A stretch of DNA of 64,000 nucleotides from NCBI GenBank assembly GCA_965204095.1, contig OZ241991.1, forward strand, positions 6,014,001 to 6,078,000, given 5' to 3'. The translations under genes and the position numbers were made by a program. Shown piece by piece: positions 8,466 to 17,468 of the stretch. The notes below the pieces were generated by a model, which saw nothing but the letters and a program-made list of their open reading frames with translations, had not been told where the DNA came from and did not search any database. The number at the start of each line of letters is the position of its first letter. Within the stretch, counting starts at the first letter, position 1. Source of the stretch: JAPPLB01 sp965204095. GTDB lineage: Bacteria > Acidobacteriota > Terriglobia > Bryobacterales > UBA6623.

Positions 8466-9836
8466 ATGACGCGGCGGCAGACACTACGGCTATTAGGGGC
8501 CGGGTTCGGCACGGTGGGTCTCGCGGGATCGATGCAGGCTGCGGCGGGGGCGACGACTCGCGGTCCGCACTTCGAGCCTCGGGCGAAGCACGTCATCTTC
8601 CTGTACTTGAACGGCGGGCTGTCTCACGTCGACTCGTTCGATCCGAAGCCGGCGCTGACGAAGATGGACGGTCAACCGATGCCGGGGCCGAAGGTGAAGA
8701 CGGACCGGGCGTCAGGCGGCCTGATGGCGTCACCATTCCGGTTCACCAAGCACGGCCAGAGCGGCATCGAGGTCAGCGAGATCTTTCCGAAGGTGGGGGA
8801 ATCGATCGACGACTTCTGCGTGATTCGCTCGATGTTTTCGGAGAGCATCAATCACCTGCCGTCGATGCTGATGATGAACACCGGGCACGCGCTGCGGGGC
8901 GGCTCGCGGCCGTCGATGGGTTCGTGGATCACCTACGGGCTCGGTACGGAGAACGAGAACCTGCCGGGCTATGTCGTGCTGTGTCCGGGCAAACCGGTCG
9001 GCGGGGTGCGGCTGTGGTCGTCGTCGTTCTTGCCCACGGCTTACCAGGGGGTGCACATCCGCAACGACCGCGACAACCCGAGCGAGTACGTTGAAGATTT
9101 ACGGAATACGTTCATCACGACGGCGCAGCAACAGCGTCAGCTCGAACTACTCGGCAAGCTGAACAGCTCGTTCCTCGACCAGATCGGCTATCAGCCGGAA
9201 ATCGAGTCGGCGATTGCCTCGATGGAAGTCGCTTACAAGATGCAAACCGAGCTGCCGGGAGTCTTCGACGTCACGAAGGAAAGCGAAGCGGTGCGGCGGC
9301 GGTACGGTGACGGAGACTTCGGGCTCGGCTGCCTGGCAGCGCTGCGTCTGGTGGAGCAAGGGGTACGGATGGTCCAGGTCTACTACGGAGACAGGCAACC
9401 CTGGGACAGCCATGACGACATTCTCGATCAGCGCATCCATGCCGAGCGTTCGGACGGGCCGATCGCGGCGCTGGTGCAAGACCTCAAGGAGCGCGGGCTG
9501 TTCGATGAGACGATTGTGATCGTCGGCAGTGAGTTTGGCCGGACGCCGATGATCCAGAACAGCGGCACGGAAAAAGTAGGGCGGGGAAGAGACCATAATC
9601 CCCCGGGATACAGCATCCTGCTGGCCGGCGGCGGCATCCGCGGCGGCATGACATACGGCTCGACGGACGAGTTCGGATACAAGGCCGCCGAAAACCCGTT
9701 GAGCCCCCACGACCTGCACGCGACGGTGTTGCATCAACTCGGCCTTGACCACACCAAGCTGACGTTTCGCTACAGCGGCCGTGACTTCCGCCTGACGGAC
9801 GTGCACGGCCGGGTGGTGAAGGAAATCCTCACCTAA
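8466..9836 (+). CDS. DUF1501 protein with Tat signal
   Basis: A 456-residue DUF1501 protein (alkaline-phosphatase/sulfatase superfamily relative). The N-terminus MTRRQTLRLLGAGFG is a twin-arginine signal. Family hallmarks follow: LNGGLSHVDSFDPKP, SMFSESINHLPSM, GLGTENENLPGYVVL, WDSHDDI, GSEFGRTPMIQ and GRDHNPPGYS. Such proteins act in the periplasm, usually beside a PSD1 cytochrome protein; here the PSD1 partner is absent locally (a PSD1-DUF1501 pair lies at 34.9-39.4 kb). The TAA stop lies inside the terminus of a family A repeat, so the repeat provides the stop codon. Confidence 0.92.
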   Translation: MTRRQTLRLLGAGFGTVGLAGSMQAAAGATTRGPHFEPRAKHVIFLYLNGGLSHVDSFDPKPALTKMDGQPMPGPKVKTDRASGGLMASPFRFTKHGQSGIEVSEIFPKVGESIDDFCVIRSMFSESINHLPSMLMMNTGHALRGGSRPSMGSWITYGLGTENENLPGYVVLCPGKPVGGVRLWSSSFLPTAYQGVHIRNDRDNPSEYVEDLRNTFITTAQQQRQLELLGKLNSSFLDQIGYQPEIESAIASMEVAYKMQTELPGVFDVTKESEAVRRRYGDGDFGLGCLAALRLVEQGVRMVQVYYGDRQPWDSHDDILDQRIHAERSDGPIAALVQDLKERGLFDETIVIVGSEFGRTPMIQNSGTEKVGRGRDHNPPGYSILLAGGGIRGGMTYGSTDEFGYKAAENPLSPHDLHATVLHQLGLDHTKLTFRYSGRDFRLTDVHGRVVKEILT

Positions 9837-10016
9837 CCTGCATTTCTCACCACCCGACGGTCGAAGCACACGATACGAGCGCCAGGACTTCGTTGCGCTT
9901 GCTTGCCGTGCTCAACGTACTGTTCAAGTACGCCTGCGCGCGCCAAGCGGCTCGCGCCTCGTCCTGACGCCCCTCTCACGCACTTCGCCTCGCCACGTGG
10001 TGAGAAATGCAGGCTA
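9833..10016 (+). repeat. Family A repeat, complete 183-bp form, supplies a stop codon
   Basis: Starts CTAACCTGCATTTCTCACCA, in which the TAA is the stop of the DUF1501 gene, and ends GAGAAATGCAGGCTA. Nearly identical to 1271-1454. It is followed by an extra half-copy. Confidence 0.95.
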
Positions 10017-10020
10017 ACCG

Positions 10021-10075
10021 GCATTACGTCCCTCTCACCCACTTCGCCTCGCCACGTGGTGAGAAATGCCGGCTG
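10021..10075 (+). repeat. Family A repeat, extra right end
   Basis: A second right end (CTCTCACCCACTTCGCCTCG, then GTGGTGAGAAATGCCGGCT) directly after the full copy, as if the terminus had been duplicated in tandem. The sequence 10076-10235 contains only short G/C-rich hairpins that I cannot assign. Confidence 0.8.
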
Positions 10076-10235
10076 ATTCCGCTGACGATGTGGGGGCCGA
10101 CGTCGGCGAGGAGCGGTTGTGAACGGCAACTCCGCGGGAGTAAGCGCAGGAGAGTCCTGCTGGGACAAGGGAGGGCATGCCCTTTCGGGCTTGCAGACCA
10201 CGCGGGGCAGGCAGGCCCCGGGGGTGCTTAGTTTC

Positions 10236-10820
10236 TCAATGGTTCCAGTAGTCGGGTTCGTTGCCGGCTTTCCACTTGATGTTGCAGCCGACGCTGGGCT
10301 GCTGGTGGTGAGAGACCGTTGACCCCGCCAAGACGGCGCTGATAGCGGCGCGCAAGTCTTTTCCGGTGACCGCGACCTCGTTTCCGGGCCGGCTGCCGTC
10401 GAGCTGACCGCGATAGACGAGCTTGCGTGATCCGTCGAACAGGAAGAAGTCGGGCGTACAAGCGGCGGCATAGGACTTGGCGACGCTCTGAGTTTCGTCG
10501 AAGCAATAGGAAAAAACGTATCCCAGGCTTTCGGCGTTGGCCTTCATCTTGTCGGGAGAGTCGTCAGGATGAGTATCCACATCATTCGCATTGATCGCCA
10601 CGATGCCCAAGTCGGAATCGGCGTAGTCCCTGCCGAGACGGACCAACCCGTCATTGATGTGCTTGACAAAGGGGCAATGGTTGCAGATGAACATCACCAG
10701 CAGGCCCTTCTTGTCCGCGAAGCTGTCGAGTGAGACGGCGTTTCCCGAGACCGTGTCGGGGAGTTGGAACTCGGGGGCGGAAGTGCCCAATGCAAGCATT
10801 GTCGAGGGTGTGAGCGCCAT
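10236..10820 (-). CDS. Thioredoxin-family protein, peroxiredoxin-like type 1 (PRX_like1)
   Basis: A 194-residue thioredoxin-fold protein. It has the motif FICNHCPFVKHI (residues 45-56) in place of CxxC/peroxiredoxin centres, then VAINANDVDTHPDDSPDKM, ACTPDFFLFD and the terminal QQPSVGCNIKWKAGNEPDYW, all typical of the PRX_like1 subfamily found widely in bacteria. GGAGGA lies 4 bases before the ATG. Probably cytoplasmic thiol redox function; substrate unknown. It stands alone between a repeat copy and the YcxB-like gene. Confidence 0.9.
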   Translation of the reverse strand: MALTPSTMLALGTSAPEFQLPDTVSGNAVSLDSFADKKGLLVMFICNHCPFVKHINDGLVRLGRDYADSDLGIVAINANDVDTHPDDSPDKMKANAESLGYVFSYCFDETQSVAKSYAAACTPDFFLFDGSRKLVYRGQLDGSRPGNEVAVTGKDLRAAISAVLAGSTVSHHQQPSVGCNIKWKAGNEPDYWNH

Positions 10821-11008
10821 GGTTTCCTCCAGGGCAGTACAAGCAGCGAGAGACTCAGGATAACAGGCTCGGATTTCCGCAGCGGCCAGCGACCCGCCGT
10901 GGGCTTGGTCTCCGTTGACAGGAGCCCTTCCCTACAAAAGTACGCGACCACGAGCTGCTTCACGCGGGGGCTGTTCATCGGGCCCACAGACACCCAAGGC
11001 CGGATGAT

Positions 11009-11521
11009 TCAGCTCTTACTGCGGTGCGCAAACTCGGTTTGGAGCAGGTCTCTCAATACGTCGACCTCGTTTGGCCGTTCGAAGCATCTTTTGGGCAGCA
11101 AGTAATATTCGCCTTTCTCCAGGAAGAGCAAGAAGCTGGACGGTATCTCAACCGAGTCCTGGAATGCTTCCCATGGAATCCAGCCCGAGCGCTTGACCGA
11201 CGAGACGTCCATGCCGTCGTCGTGCAAGCAGTAGTGAATCGGGCGCAGTTCGTGCGCGGCTTGTTTGAACCGGCGTCGGGCGTTCCAGATGACCAGTTCG
11301 ACCAGGATTGCGGGCGGGCCGAAGGCTGCGGCCAAGATCGCGAGGACGATCGGCCAGCCAAGGCCGGAGCTCCCGGCGAAAAATAGATAGAGCCCCACTC
11401 CGGCAATGGCGCACCAGGCCACGAACAAGGCGCCTGCACGGCGAATGAGCAGTTCCCGACTTGCACGGACAACGTCCGTTGCTTCGAGCTTGACTTCGAG
11501 ACGGATAGGCTGCCGCATCAT
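11009..11521 (-). CDS. YcxB-like membrane protein
   Basis: A 170-residue protein with two adjacent membrane helices (about residues 29-50 and 55-78) and a C-terminal YcxB-like domain: IHYCLHDDGMDVSSVKRSGWIPWEAFQDSVEIPSSF then FLEKGEYYLLPKRCF. This architecture is characteristic of the YcxB family, whose function is unknown. It begins MMRQ at 11521; the second Met is an alternative start. A diverged repeat copy lies immediately upstream. Confidence 0.8.
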   Translation of the reverse strand: MMRQPIRLEVKLEATDVVRASRELLIRRAGALFVAWCAIAGVGLYLFFAGSSGLGWPIVLAILAAAFGPPAILVELVIWNARRRFKQAAHELRPIHYCLHDDGMDVSSVKRSGWIPWEAFQDSVEIPSSFLLFLEKGEYYLLPKRCFERPNEVDVLRDLLQTEFAHRSKS

Positions 11522-11532
11522 GTTCGTCCATC

Positions 11533-11722
11533 TGTTTTTCTACCACCTGGCGGTCCCGTGACGCGATAAGCACGCCAGGACCTCGTTTTGCTTGCTTGCG
11601 GTGTTTGCGGATAACGCGAAGCATGCCGCAACATCAGCAAGGCGGGGCGCCGAGCGGCTCGAGGCTCGTCCCAGCGTTCTTTTGGCACGATTCGTCTCGC
11701 CACGTGGGGGAAAAGCAGGTTA
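11533..11722 (+). repeat. Family A repeat, diverged copy that supplies a stop codon
   Basis: Diverged 190-bp member: GCCAGGACCTCGTTTTGCTT, CGGCTCGAGGCTCGTCC, CGATTCGTCTCGCCACGTGG and terminus GGGAAAAGCAGGTTA. The terminal TTA is the TAA stop of the histidine phosphatase gene on the minus strand. Its divergence from the 183-bp copies suggests an old insertion. Confidence 0.75.
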
Positions 11723-12436
11723 GCGAAAGCTCCACATCGAGGCGTCGCCCAGATGCGGGAGGCTGTTGAAAATGAAGACGCGAAGGTCGTCTTCCGCGAC
11801 TCGGAAGGTCGAGATGCCGGAGTTGTAGGTCGCGCCGGCCAGACGCCAGATCTCAGGCTCGGACAATGACAGGGCGTCGCCCATCCAGATACCGATGGGC
11901 GTGGCGGAAGTGAAAACGGCGAGATTCTCTCTTGATCCAAAGCACGTCAGGGCTTGCCGGGGCTTTGCGATTCGAGCACGGAAATCGCACCAGGACTCAC
12001 CCGAGTAGGGATAGCGCGAGGTGGTCCATGCGCGGACGATGGCGATGTCGCAGTAGTTGTGGTTGCGATGGATTTCGCCGTCGCCGATCTCGATAGCCGT
12101 CATCATCGCGTCGAACTCCTGCTTGAAGCGGGGGTCATCCTCGCTGAGAGGGCCGGCCAGCTCGCGGTACACGTCACCGAGATCGAACTCGTCCCAGAGA
12201 CGATTCTCGATCAAATCGGGGAAGGCGCGTCCTGCTCGCTCGTATTCGTCCCGAACGGCCTCGGCCGTTCGCCGCTGCCGCGACAGGCGGCCGACATAAG
12301 CGGCCGCGAAGTGGACACCGTGCGACACCAGATAACGGCCGAGCAGCCGCGACTGCAGTTCGCCGAGCGCTGACAGGCGATCGTAGTCGTCGCGCGGGCC
12401 CGCCTGCCCGTGGCGGATCAGGTATAGCCGGCTCAA
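11720..12436 (-). CDS. Histidine phosphatase family protein
   Basis: A 238-residue member of the phosphoglycerate-mutase/histidine-phosphatase fold. The RHG motif (residues 8-10, catalytic His9) and a following conserved Arg region are present. At the place of the second catalytic His (usually S/T-H-G-G-x-I) the protein has FTSATPIGIW, i.e. Ser; this variant occurs in a known subset of the family and may alter activity. The TTG start overlaps the stop of the upstream phosphotransferase by 4 bases (TTGA), so the two are translationally coupled. Stop codon lies in a repeat. Confidence 0.88.
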   Translation of the reverse strand: MSRLYLIRHGQAGPRDDYDRLSALGELQSRLLGRYLVSHGVHFAAAYVGRLSRQRRTAEAVRDEYERAGRAFPDLIENRLWDEFDLGDVYRELAGPLSEDDPRFKQEFDAMMTAIEIGDGEIHRNHNYCDIAIVRAWTTSRYPYSGESWCDFRARIAKPRQALTCFGSRENLAVFTSATPIGIWMGDALSLSEPEIWRLAGATYNSGISTFRVAEDDLRVFIFNSLPHLGDASMWSFR

Positions 12437-13488
12437 TACGCCTCCATAACGAGCACGGCGGCTTCGGCCAGACCCCGGACGCGGTGATGGAAGTCCGCGA
12501 AACGCTGGTCTCGGGTTTGACCCACGTGAAAACGATAATAGATTTGTTGAAGAACTACAGCCAACTTATACAAACCAAAGACTTCGTAGTATCTGATCCT
12601 GCTCAGATCCCGGCCGCTCCGCGAGGCATAGCGCTGCATCAGTTTTTGCCTTGAGTACCAGCCCGGCCCGGCCGTGACAGGGCTGATGGCCTCGCGCCTC
12701 ATCCTCGGATCACCGGATTCGGACCAGTAGCACAGAACGACTCCAAGGTCGACCAGTGGATCTCCAACCGATGTCATCTCCCAGTCAAGCACGGCGGTGA
12801 TGCGTCCCGGATCTTCGGGATCGAGCATCACGTTGTCGAGCTTGTAGTCGTTATGAACGACTGTTGGCGGCTGCGAGGCGGGGCGCTCCCGCGAAAGCCA
12901 TTCCGAGAGCCGATCCATCTCGGGGAGCGGTTCGGTGCGCGCCCCTTCCCACCGTCCGGACCAGCCGCGAACCTGCCGTTCCAGAAATCCCTCGGGACGG
13001 CCGATCGCATCAAGACCGTGGCGGTGGATATCGATCGAATGCAGCTCTGCCAGACAGTCGATAAAGCTTTCGCTGACTCGCGGCGCGTAGCCGCGGTGAG
13101 CGGAGATGCCGGCCGGCACTTCTCGCCAGATCGTCACGCCCCGCCTCCGTTCCATGAGGTAGAAGGGCGCTCCGAGGACCGACTGGTCCTCACAAAGCAG
13201 ATACACTCGCGGCGCCGGCTTGAAATGGGGCGCTACTCGACTGAGGATACGGTATTCCCGGGCCATGTCGTGGGCCTTGGGGGGCAACGGACCCAACGGC
13301 GGCCTCCGCAGCACGTATTCGGTTCCGCCTGCTGAAAGCCAGTAGGTGAGATTGGAGTGCCCGCCCGGAAACTGTGCAATTTCAAGCGGTTCGATCGCGT
13401 GGTCAAGGTGGTCGTCGAGGTAACAGGCGAGCCTCGTAGCGTCGATCTCTTCGCCCGCACGAACCGGAGACGTGTCGCTTTCCGCCAT
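12433..13488 (-). CDS. Phosphotransferase (APH/ACAD10-like kinase) family protein
   Basis: A 351-residue aminoglycoside-phosphotransferase-like kinase of the type fused to or encoded with acyl-CoA dehydrogenases (ACAD10/11 N-terminal domain). Visible motifs are the N-lobe GGHSNLTYWLSAGGTEYVLR, the catalytic loop VVHNDYKLDNVMLD and metal-binding VLDWEMTSVGDPLVDLG. It probably phosphorylates a hydroxylated fatty acyl or similar small molecule. I chose the ATG at 13488; an in-frame TTG three codons upstream is possible. Operon with the histidine phosphatase suggests a paired phosphorylation/dephosphorylation step; this is inference. Confidence 0.87.
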   Translation of the reverse strand: MAESDTSPVRAGEEIDATRLACYLDDHLDHAIEPLEIAQFPGGHSNLTYWLSAGGTEYVLRRPPLGPLPPKAHDMAREYRILSRVAPHFKPAPRVYLLCEDQSVLGAPFYLMERRRGVTIWREVPAGISAHRGYAPRVSESFIDCLAELHSIDIHRHGLDAIGRPEGFLERQVRGWSGRWEGARTEPLPEMDRLSEWLSRERPASQPPTVVHNDYKLDNVMLDPEDPGRITAVLDWEMTSVGDPLVDLGVVLCYWSESGDPRMRREAISPVTAGPGWYSRQKLMQRYASRSGRDLSRIRYYEVFGLYKLAVVLQQIYYRFHVGQTRDQRFADFHHRVRGLAEAAVLVMEAY

Positions 13489-13707
13489 GCTTCTCAAGGC
13501 AGATAGGATAGCGTTTGTCTTCGCGGGAGGGTCTGGGCCGGATGTGCATCGGCGATCATGGCCTGCCAGAGAAGCGATGGCGACTCAGGCAGAGGGAATG
13601 GGGTCCGAATGTAAACGGCTGAGCCCACGGTGCGTCGATGCCCTCGCCGGTTGCGCCACAATAGGAGCCTTGAAAGCAGTGATTGTCTGTCGGGGGAGGA
13701 TGGGTCA

Positions 13708-14466
13708 ATGAACTCGTTTGGCAAAGTGGCGATGGTAACGGGGGCGGGCAGTGGCGTGGGCCGTGCGACGGCGGTTGCCCTGGCCGGAGAAGGATATTCG
13801 GTTGTGCTGACAGGACGGCGTCCGGACCCCTTACAGGAGACCGTAGCGGAGATGGGTGGCGGCGGTCCGCCCACGCTGGTCGTGCCGGGGGATGTCGGCC
13901 GGCCCGAAGCGGTGGAGTCGCTGTTCGCACAAACGAAAGAACGCTTCGGGCGTCTCGACCTGCTTTTCAACAACGCCGGCATCGGCGCGCCAGGCGTTCC
14001 GATGGAAGATCTGACCTACGAGCAATGGAAGGCGGTGGTGGACGTCAACCTGACCGGCGTCTTCCTTTGCACGCAGCATGCCTTCAAGCTGATGAAGAGT
14101 CAGACGCCGCGCGGTGGGCGGATCATCAACAACGGCTCGATCTCGGCGACGACGCCGCGTCCGAATTCGGCGCCCTATACGTCGACGAAACACGCGGTAA
14201 CGGGACTCACGAAGTCTGCGGCTCTCGACGGACGCCCGTTCGACATTGCCTGTGGTCAGATCGACATCGGCAATGCCGGTACTCCGCTTACGGCACGGAT
14301 GACTGAAGGCGTGCCACAAGCCAACGGGTCGATCGCGGTAGAACCGACCATCGACGCGAACCACATCGCCCACGCCGTCGTCTACATGGCAAGCCTGCCG
14401 CTCGACGCCAACGTTCTCACGATCACGGTGATGGCGACACAGATGCCGTTTGTCGGCCGGGGATGA
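13708..14466 (+). CDS. Short-chain dehydrogenase/reductase
   Basis: A 252-residue classical SDR. The Rossmann glycine motif TGAGSGVG (residues 10-17), NNAG, the catalytic Ser in INNGSIS, and YTSTKHA with the Tyr-x3-Lys pair are all present. GGGGGAGGA lies 9 bases before the ATG, which decides this start over an upstream in-frame one at 13630. The cofactor is not certain; the Arg after beta-2 (LTGRR) favours NADP(H). Substrate unknown. It is transcribed toward the symporter gene, 106 bp downstream. Confidence 0.92.
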   Translation: MNSFGKVAMVTGAGSGVGRATAVALAGEGYSVVLTGRRPDPLQETVAEMGGGGPPTLVVPGDVGRPEAVESLFAQTKERFGRLDLLFNNAGIGAPGVPMEDLTYEQWKAVVDVNLTGVFLCTQHAFKLMKSQTPRGGRIINNGSISATTPRPNSAPYTSTKHAVTGLTKSAALDGRPFDIACGQIDIGNAGTPLTARMTEGVPQANGSIAVEPTIDANHIAHAVVYMASLPLDANVLTITVMATQMPFVGRG

Positions 14467-14572
14467 CCGGCTTCGAGATTCCGCACCTATCCGGGTTTCT
14501 TTCGCGGGAGTAGTGCAACCGGTTTCGGTGCTGTCCAAGTTCTGCTAGGCTCTGTCTCCATCTTCCGAACCC

Positions 14573-16156
14573 ATGCACTCCCTGAGCTTTGTCGACTACC
14601 TGGTGATCGCCGTCTATCTGGCGGGTGTGGCGGTAATCGGGTTGCGAGCGGCGCGTCGTCAGGATTCCACGAGCGAGTACTTCGTCGCGAACAGCAGCAT
14701 CCCCGGATTCGCGGTCGGATTCACTCTGATGACGACGACCATCAGCAGCGCCACGTTCGTGGCGATTCCCGGTTCAGTGTTCGCGCGGAACTGGTGGCAG
14801 TTGTTTTACATGTCGGCCGCGCTACTGGTGATCCCTCTGGTGACGAGCTTTGCCGTGCCGTTTTACCGGCGAGTGGTGCGGATGAGCGTATACGAGTACC
14901 TGGAGCATAGGTTCGGATACGCAGCGCGGTTGTACGGCTCGGTCGGCTTCGCGATCAACCGGCTCACCGACGTGGGCTATTCGCTCTACACCACGGCGAT
15001 CGCGGTGGAGGTAATCGCGGGTTGGAACATCCATAGCGTGGTGATCGGAGTAGGTATCTTCACATTGCTCTACACGTTAATCGGAGGGATCGAAGCCTCG
15101 ATTTGGACATCAATCCTGCAGGGAGTGCTGATGATCGGCGGGGCGGTCGTGATCATGATCTCCGTCATTTCCGAGTCGGGGATGGGAGCGGGGCCGATAT
15201 TCTCCTACGCGTACGATGGGGGCAAGTTTGCGATCGGCAACACGGATCTGAGCTTCAAGAGCGTCTACTATGAAGAGCCGACCGCCTGGATCTACTTTTT
15301 CGCCGGGCTGACCACGTTCGTTCGCCTGTACATCACCGAGCAGAGCATGGTGCAGAGATACCTCGTGGCCCGCAGCGACGACGATGCCAGGCGCGGCGCG
15401 AAGCTGGGCATCCTGTCGACGGTGCCTACCTGGTTTGCGTTCGGGGTGATCGGGTGCGCTTTGTGGTCGTTCTATCAACTCACTCCCGAAGAGTTGCCGA
15501 CGACCGTGACGGGACAGCCCGATACGATCTTGCCTTACTTCATCGCCACTCACTTCCCGGCGGGTTTGATCGGACTGATATTGGCTGCGCTGTTGTCGTC
15601 GTCGATGTCGTCGGTGAGCGCCGACTTGAACAGCATTGCAACGGTCGCGACGAAAGATCACTTCGTGCGTTTGCGCCCGATGGCTTCGGATGCGGTGCAA
15701 CTGATTTTCGGCCGATTCGCGGTGATGGTTGGCGGGATTCTGTGCACGGCAGTCGCGTTGGCCCTGACACTGACGCGCTCAACGGCATCCTATGAGATCG
15801 CGGCTTTGCTGGTGTCGATACTGGCGGGAGGCTTACTGGGCCTATTCGCTTTGGGCGTGCTGTCGAAACGCGCTACGCGCCGGGGGGCTTATGCCGGGAT
15901 CGTGGCCACGCTTGTGTTCGTTGGCTGGGCAACCCTGACCAGCACGCTGGGTGTCGATCTCGGTTTCAACTTCGAGATGACACCGATGCTGATCGGCCTC
16001 TTCAGCAACGTCTTGATGTTCGTGGTGGGCTACGCGGTAAGCGTTCTGTGGGGCGGACCGCCGCCGCAGCTCAAGGGCCTCACGATTTGGAGCATGCGCC
16101 TTGCGGGTTTGGATCCGAAGAAGAAGAGCGGCGAGGCTGCTGGGGCGGGTCACTGA
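14573..16156 (+). CDS. Sodium:solute symporter family protein
   Basis: A 527-residue SSS-family inner membrane transporter with about 13 hydrophobic helices. Family signatures include YLAGVAVIGLRAARRQDSTSEYFVANSSIPG near the N-terminus, the unwound first helix, INRLTDVGYSLYTTAIA, and ITEQSMVQRYLVARSDDDARRG. It imports an organic solute with Na+; the substrate cannot be told from sequence. The last 7 bases overlap the end of the convergent cupin gene. Confidence 0.9.
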   Translation: MHSLSFVDYLVIAVYLAGVAVIGLRAARRQDSTSEYFVANSSIPGFAVGFTLMTTTISSATFVAIPGSVFARNWWQLFYMSAALLVIPLVTSFAVPFYRRVVRMSVYEYLEHRFGYAARLYGSVGFAINRLTDVGYSLYTTAIAVEVIAGWNIHSVVIGVGIFTLLYTLIGGIEASIWTSILQGVLMIGGAVVIMISVISESGMGAGPIFSYAYDGGKFAIGNTDLSFKSVYYEEPTAWIYFFAGLTTFVRLYITEQSMVQRYLVARSDDDARRGAKLGILSTVPTWFAFGVIGCALWSFYQLTPEELPTTVTGQPDTILPYFIATHFPAGLIGLILAALLSSSMSSVSADLNSIATVATKDHFVRLRPMASDAVQLIFGRFAVMVGGILCTAVALALTLTRSTASYEIAALLVSILAGGLLGLFALGVLSKRATRRGAYAGIVATLVFVGWATLTSTLGVDLGFNFEMTPMLIGLFSNVLMFVVGYAVSVLWGGPPPQLKGLTIWSMRLAGLDPKKKSGEAAGAGH

Positions 16157-16551
16157 GCGGAGCCGTTCGGCTCATCGTCGGTCTCGAGGAAACGGTTAGG
16201 GCTGAGGAAGAAGCCGAGAACCAGCGCACTCTCGGGGCAATGCACCTCATGGCGGCTGCCGGCGGGCCGCCAAACATAGTTGCCAGCAGTGACCTCGCCT
16301 TGGGAGTCGACCATGCTTCCCTCGATGACGTAACTCTGTTCGAGTTGAACATGCTCGTGGAGCGGAAGACGGGCGCCGGGTTGGAAACGGAACAGGGCGG
16401 TGAGCAGGCCGGAGTCCGGATCTTCCATAAGGATCTTCATGTCGATCCCGGGAAACCTGGACGGGGTCCAAGGCAGGTCACCTACTTCGACGTAGCGGGA
16501 AGCTAACGCGGGTAGACCCTCGTGGTTTGCATGGGGAGTTCTCGCCGCCAT
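16150..16551 (-). CDS. Cupin-domain protein (ChrR-like)
   Basis: A 133-residue single-domain cupin. Metal-binding residues are visible in PLHEHVQLEQSYVIEG (His65, His67, Glu71) and SRHEVHCPE (His101). The N-terminal YVEVGDLPWTPSRFPGIDMKIL and the spacing match ChrR/2,4'-dihydroxyacetophenone-dioxygenase-like cupins. It may be a small dioxygenase or an isomerase; the substrate is unknown. It converges on the symporter gene. Confidence 0.85.
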   Translation of the reverse strand: MAARTPHANHEGLPALASRYVEVGDLPWTPSRFPGIDMKILMEDPDSGLLTALFRFQPGARLPLHEHVQLEQSYVIEGSMVDSQGEVTAGNYVWRPAGSRHEVHCPESALVLGFFLSPNRFLETDDEPNGSAQ

Positions 16552-16598
16552 GTTTAGCGGTCCATGCTAGCAGAAGGGAGTTACTCCCAGGACCAGTT

Positions 16599-17231
16599 CT
16601 AGTCGATGGCGAAGCAGTAAAAGTACCCCGCGCCTCCGGTGCGTTCGAGATTGGCCTGACCGCAGCCGCGCGAGCCGTGGGCGGTGCTCCAGGATGTCGG
16701 GTTGGCGCCGCCTCCGGTTCGGTCGTGATGGCCGACGAGTGCGCTGCCGTCGGCGGAGTTGCTCGTCCAGTTGCTGCAGGTGGTGTCGCCCTCTCCCTCC
16801 CAGGCCGTGCCGTCGAGCTGCGACCCGGTCAGGATGTCATGCTGGTTCGGATTGTCGCCGCGGCCGTTGACGACCTCACCCTTCTCGTTCAACTGGGTTT
16901 GCTTGGTCAGGTTGTTGTCGTCCACAAGGTTCTCGACGTTCGATGCGATCTTGACGCCTTTGGCGTTATACCAGGGACCGTTGCCGATGCGGTCTCGGGC
17001 GTTTACACCCGTCGGTCCGGTGGTGCTGAGATATGCGCGCCAAGTTCTGCCGCCGGCTCCCGCCGCTTCGGCTAGAGACTGACAATGGCTGTCGGCGCCC
17101 TCCAAGCCCCCAAGCGCGGCGCCGTCGCCCGGTCCTTTGCTGGTGATGAAGAAACTCATGTTGTTCTGCGCAAGCATGGGCAGCGCGAACACGGAAAGGA
17201 TGATCGAGATCACAAGGGGCGTCTTGAGCAT
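16599..17231 (-). CDS. Secreted lectin-like protein
   Basis: A 210-residue exported protein: signal peptide of about 21 residues (LSVFALPMLAQ), then a Gly/Asn-rich domain with four cysteines (SHCQSLAE, DTTCSNW, SRGCGQ, FYCFAID) and the motif GADSHCQSLAEAAGAGGRTW followed by RDRIGNGPWYN. This pattern resembles the DUF1554/C-type-lectin-like fold (endostatin-like) of secreted bacterial proteins. It likely binds a surface ligand outside the cell; no catalytic residues are evident. The function is unknown. Confidence 0.65.
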   Translation of the reverse strand: MLKTPLVISIILSVFALPMLAQNNMSFFITSKGPGDGAALGGLEGADSHCQSLAEAAGAGGRTWRAYLSTTGPTGVNARDRIGNGPWYNAKGVKIASNVENLVDDNNLTKQTQLNEKGEVVNGRGDNPNQHDILTGSQLDGTAWEGEGDTTCSNWTSNSADGSALVGHHDRTGGGANPTSWSTAHGSRGCGQANLERTGGAGYFYCFAID

Positions 17232-17468
17232 GTTTTTCTCCTTCGGGATTGCTATTGAATACAGGCTCGACTCGGCTCCATGGGTCCATTGTACCTACGG
17301 CATCATGGCGATTCCAGGAATCCCACGGTTACTCACTCGAGTTCAAAGCCCGATACCGTCGGCCTCGAGCCCGTTTCGCAGCGCTCCGCTGCGCCTTCGG
17401 GATGCAACACACAGAACGAAAGCAAGGAATGGGAGCGGGGCTCGGCGCGTGCTTGCGCGGGGAACATC

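Noticed and set aside
9840..10016. Small proteins starting MQA... encoded inside or across family A repeats
   Set aside because: The same frame appears wherever the repeat ends (GAGAAATGCAG), followed by unrelated sequence. Except at 51864 and 58001, where family residues follow, these are artefacts of the repeat.
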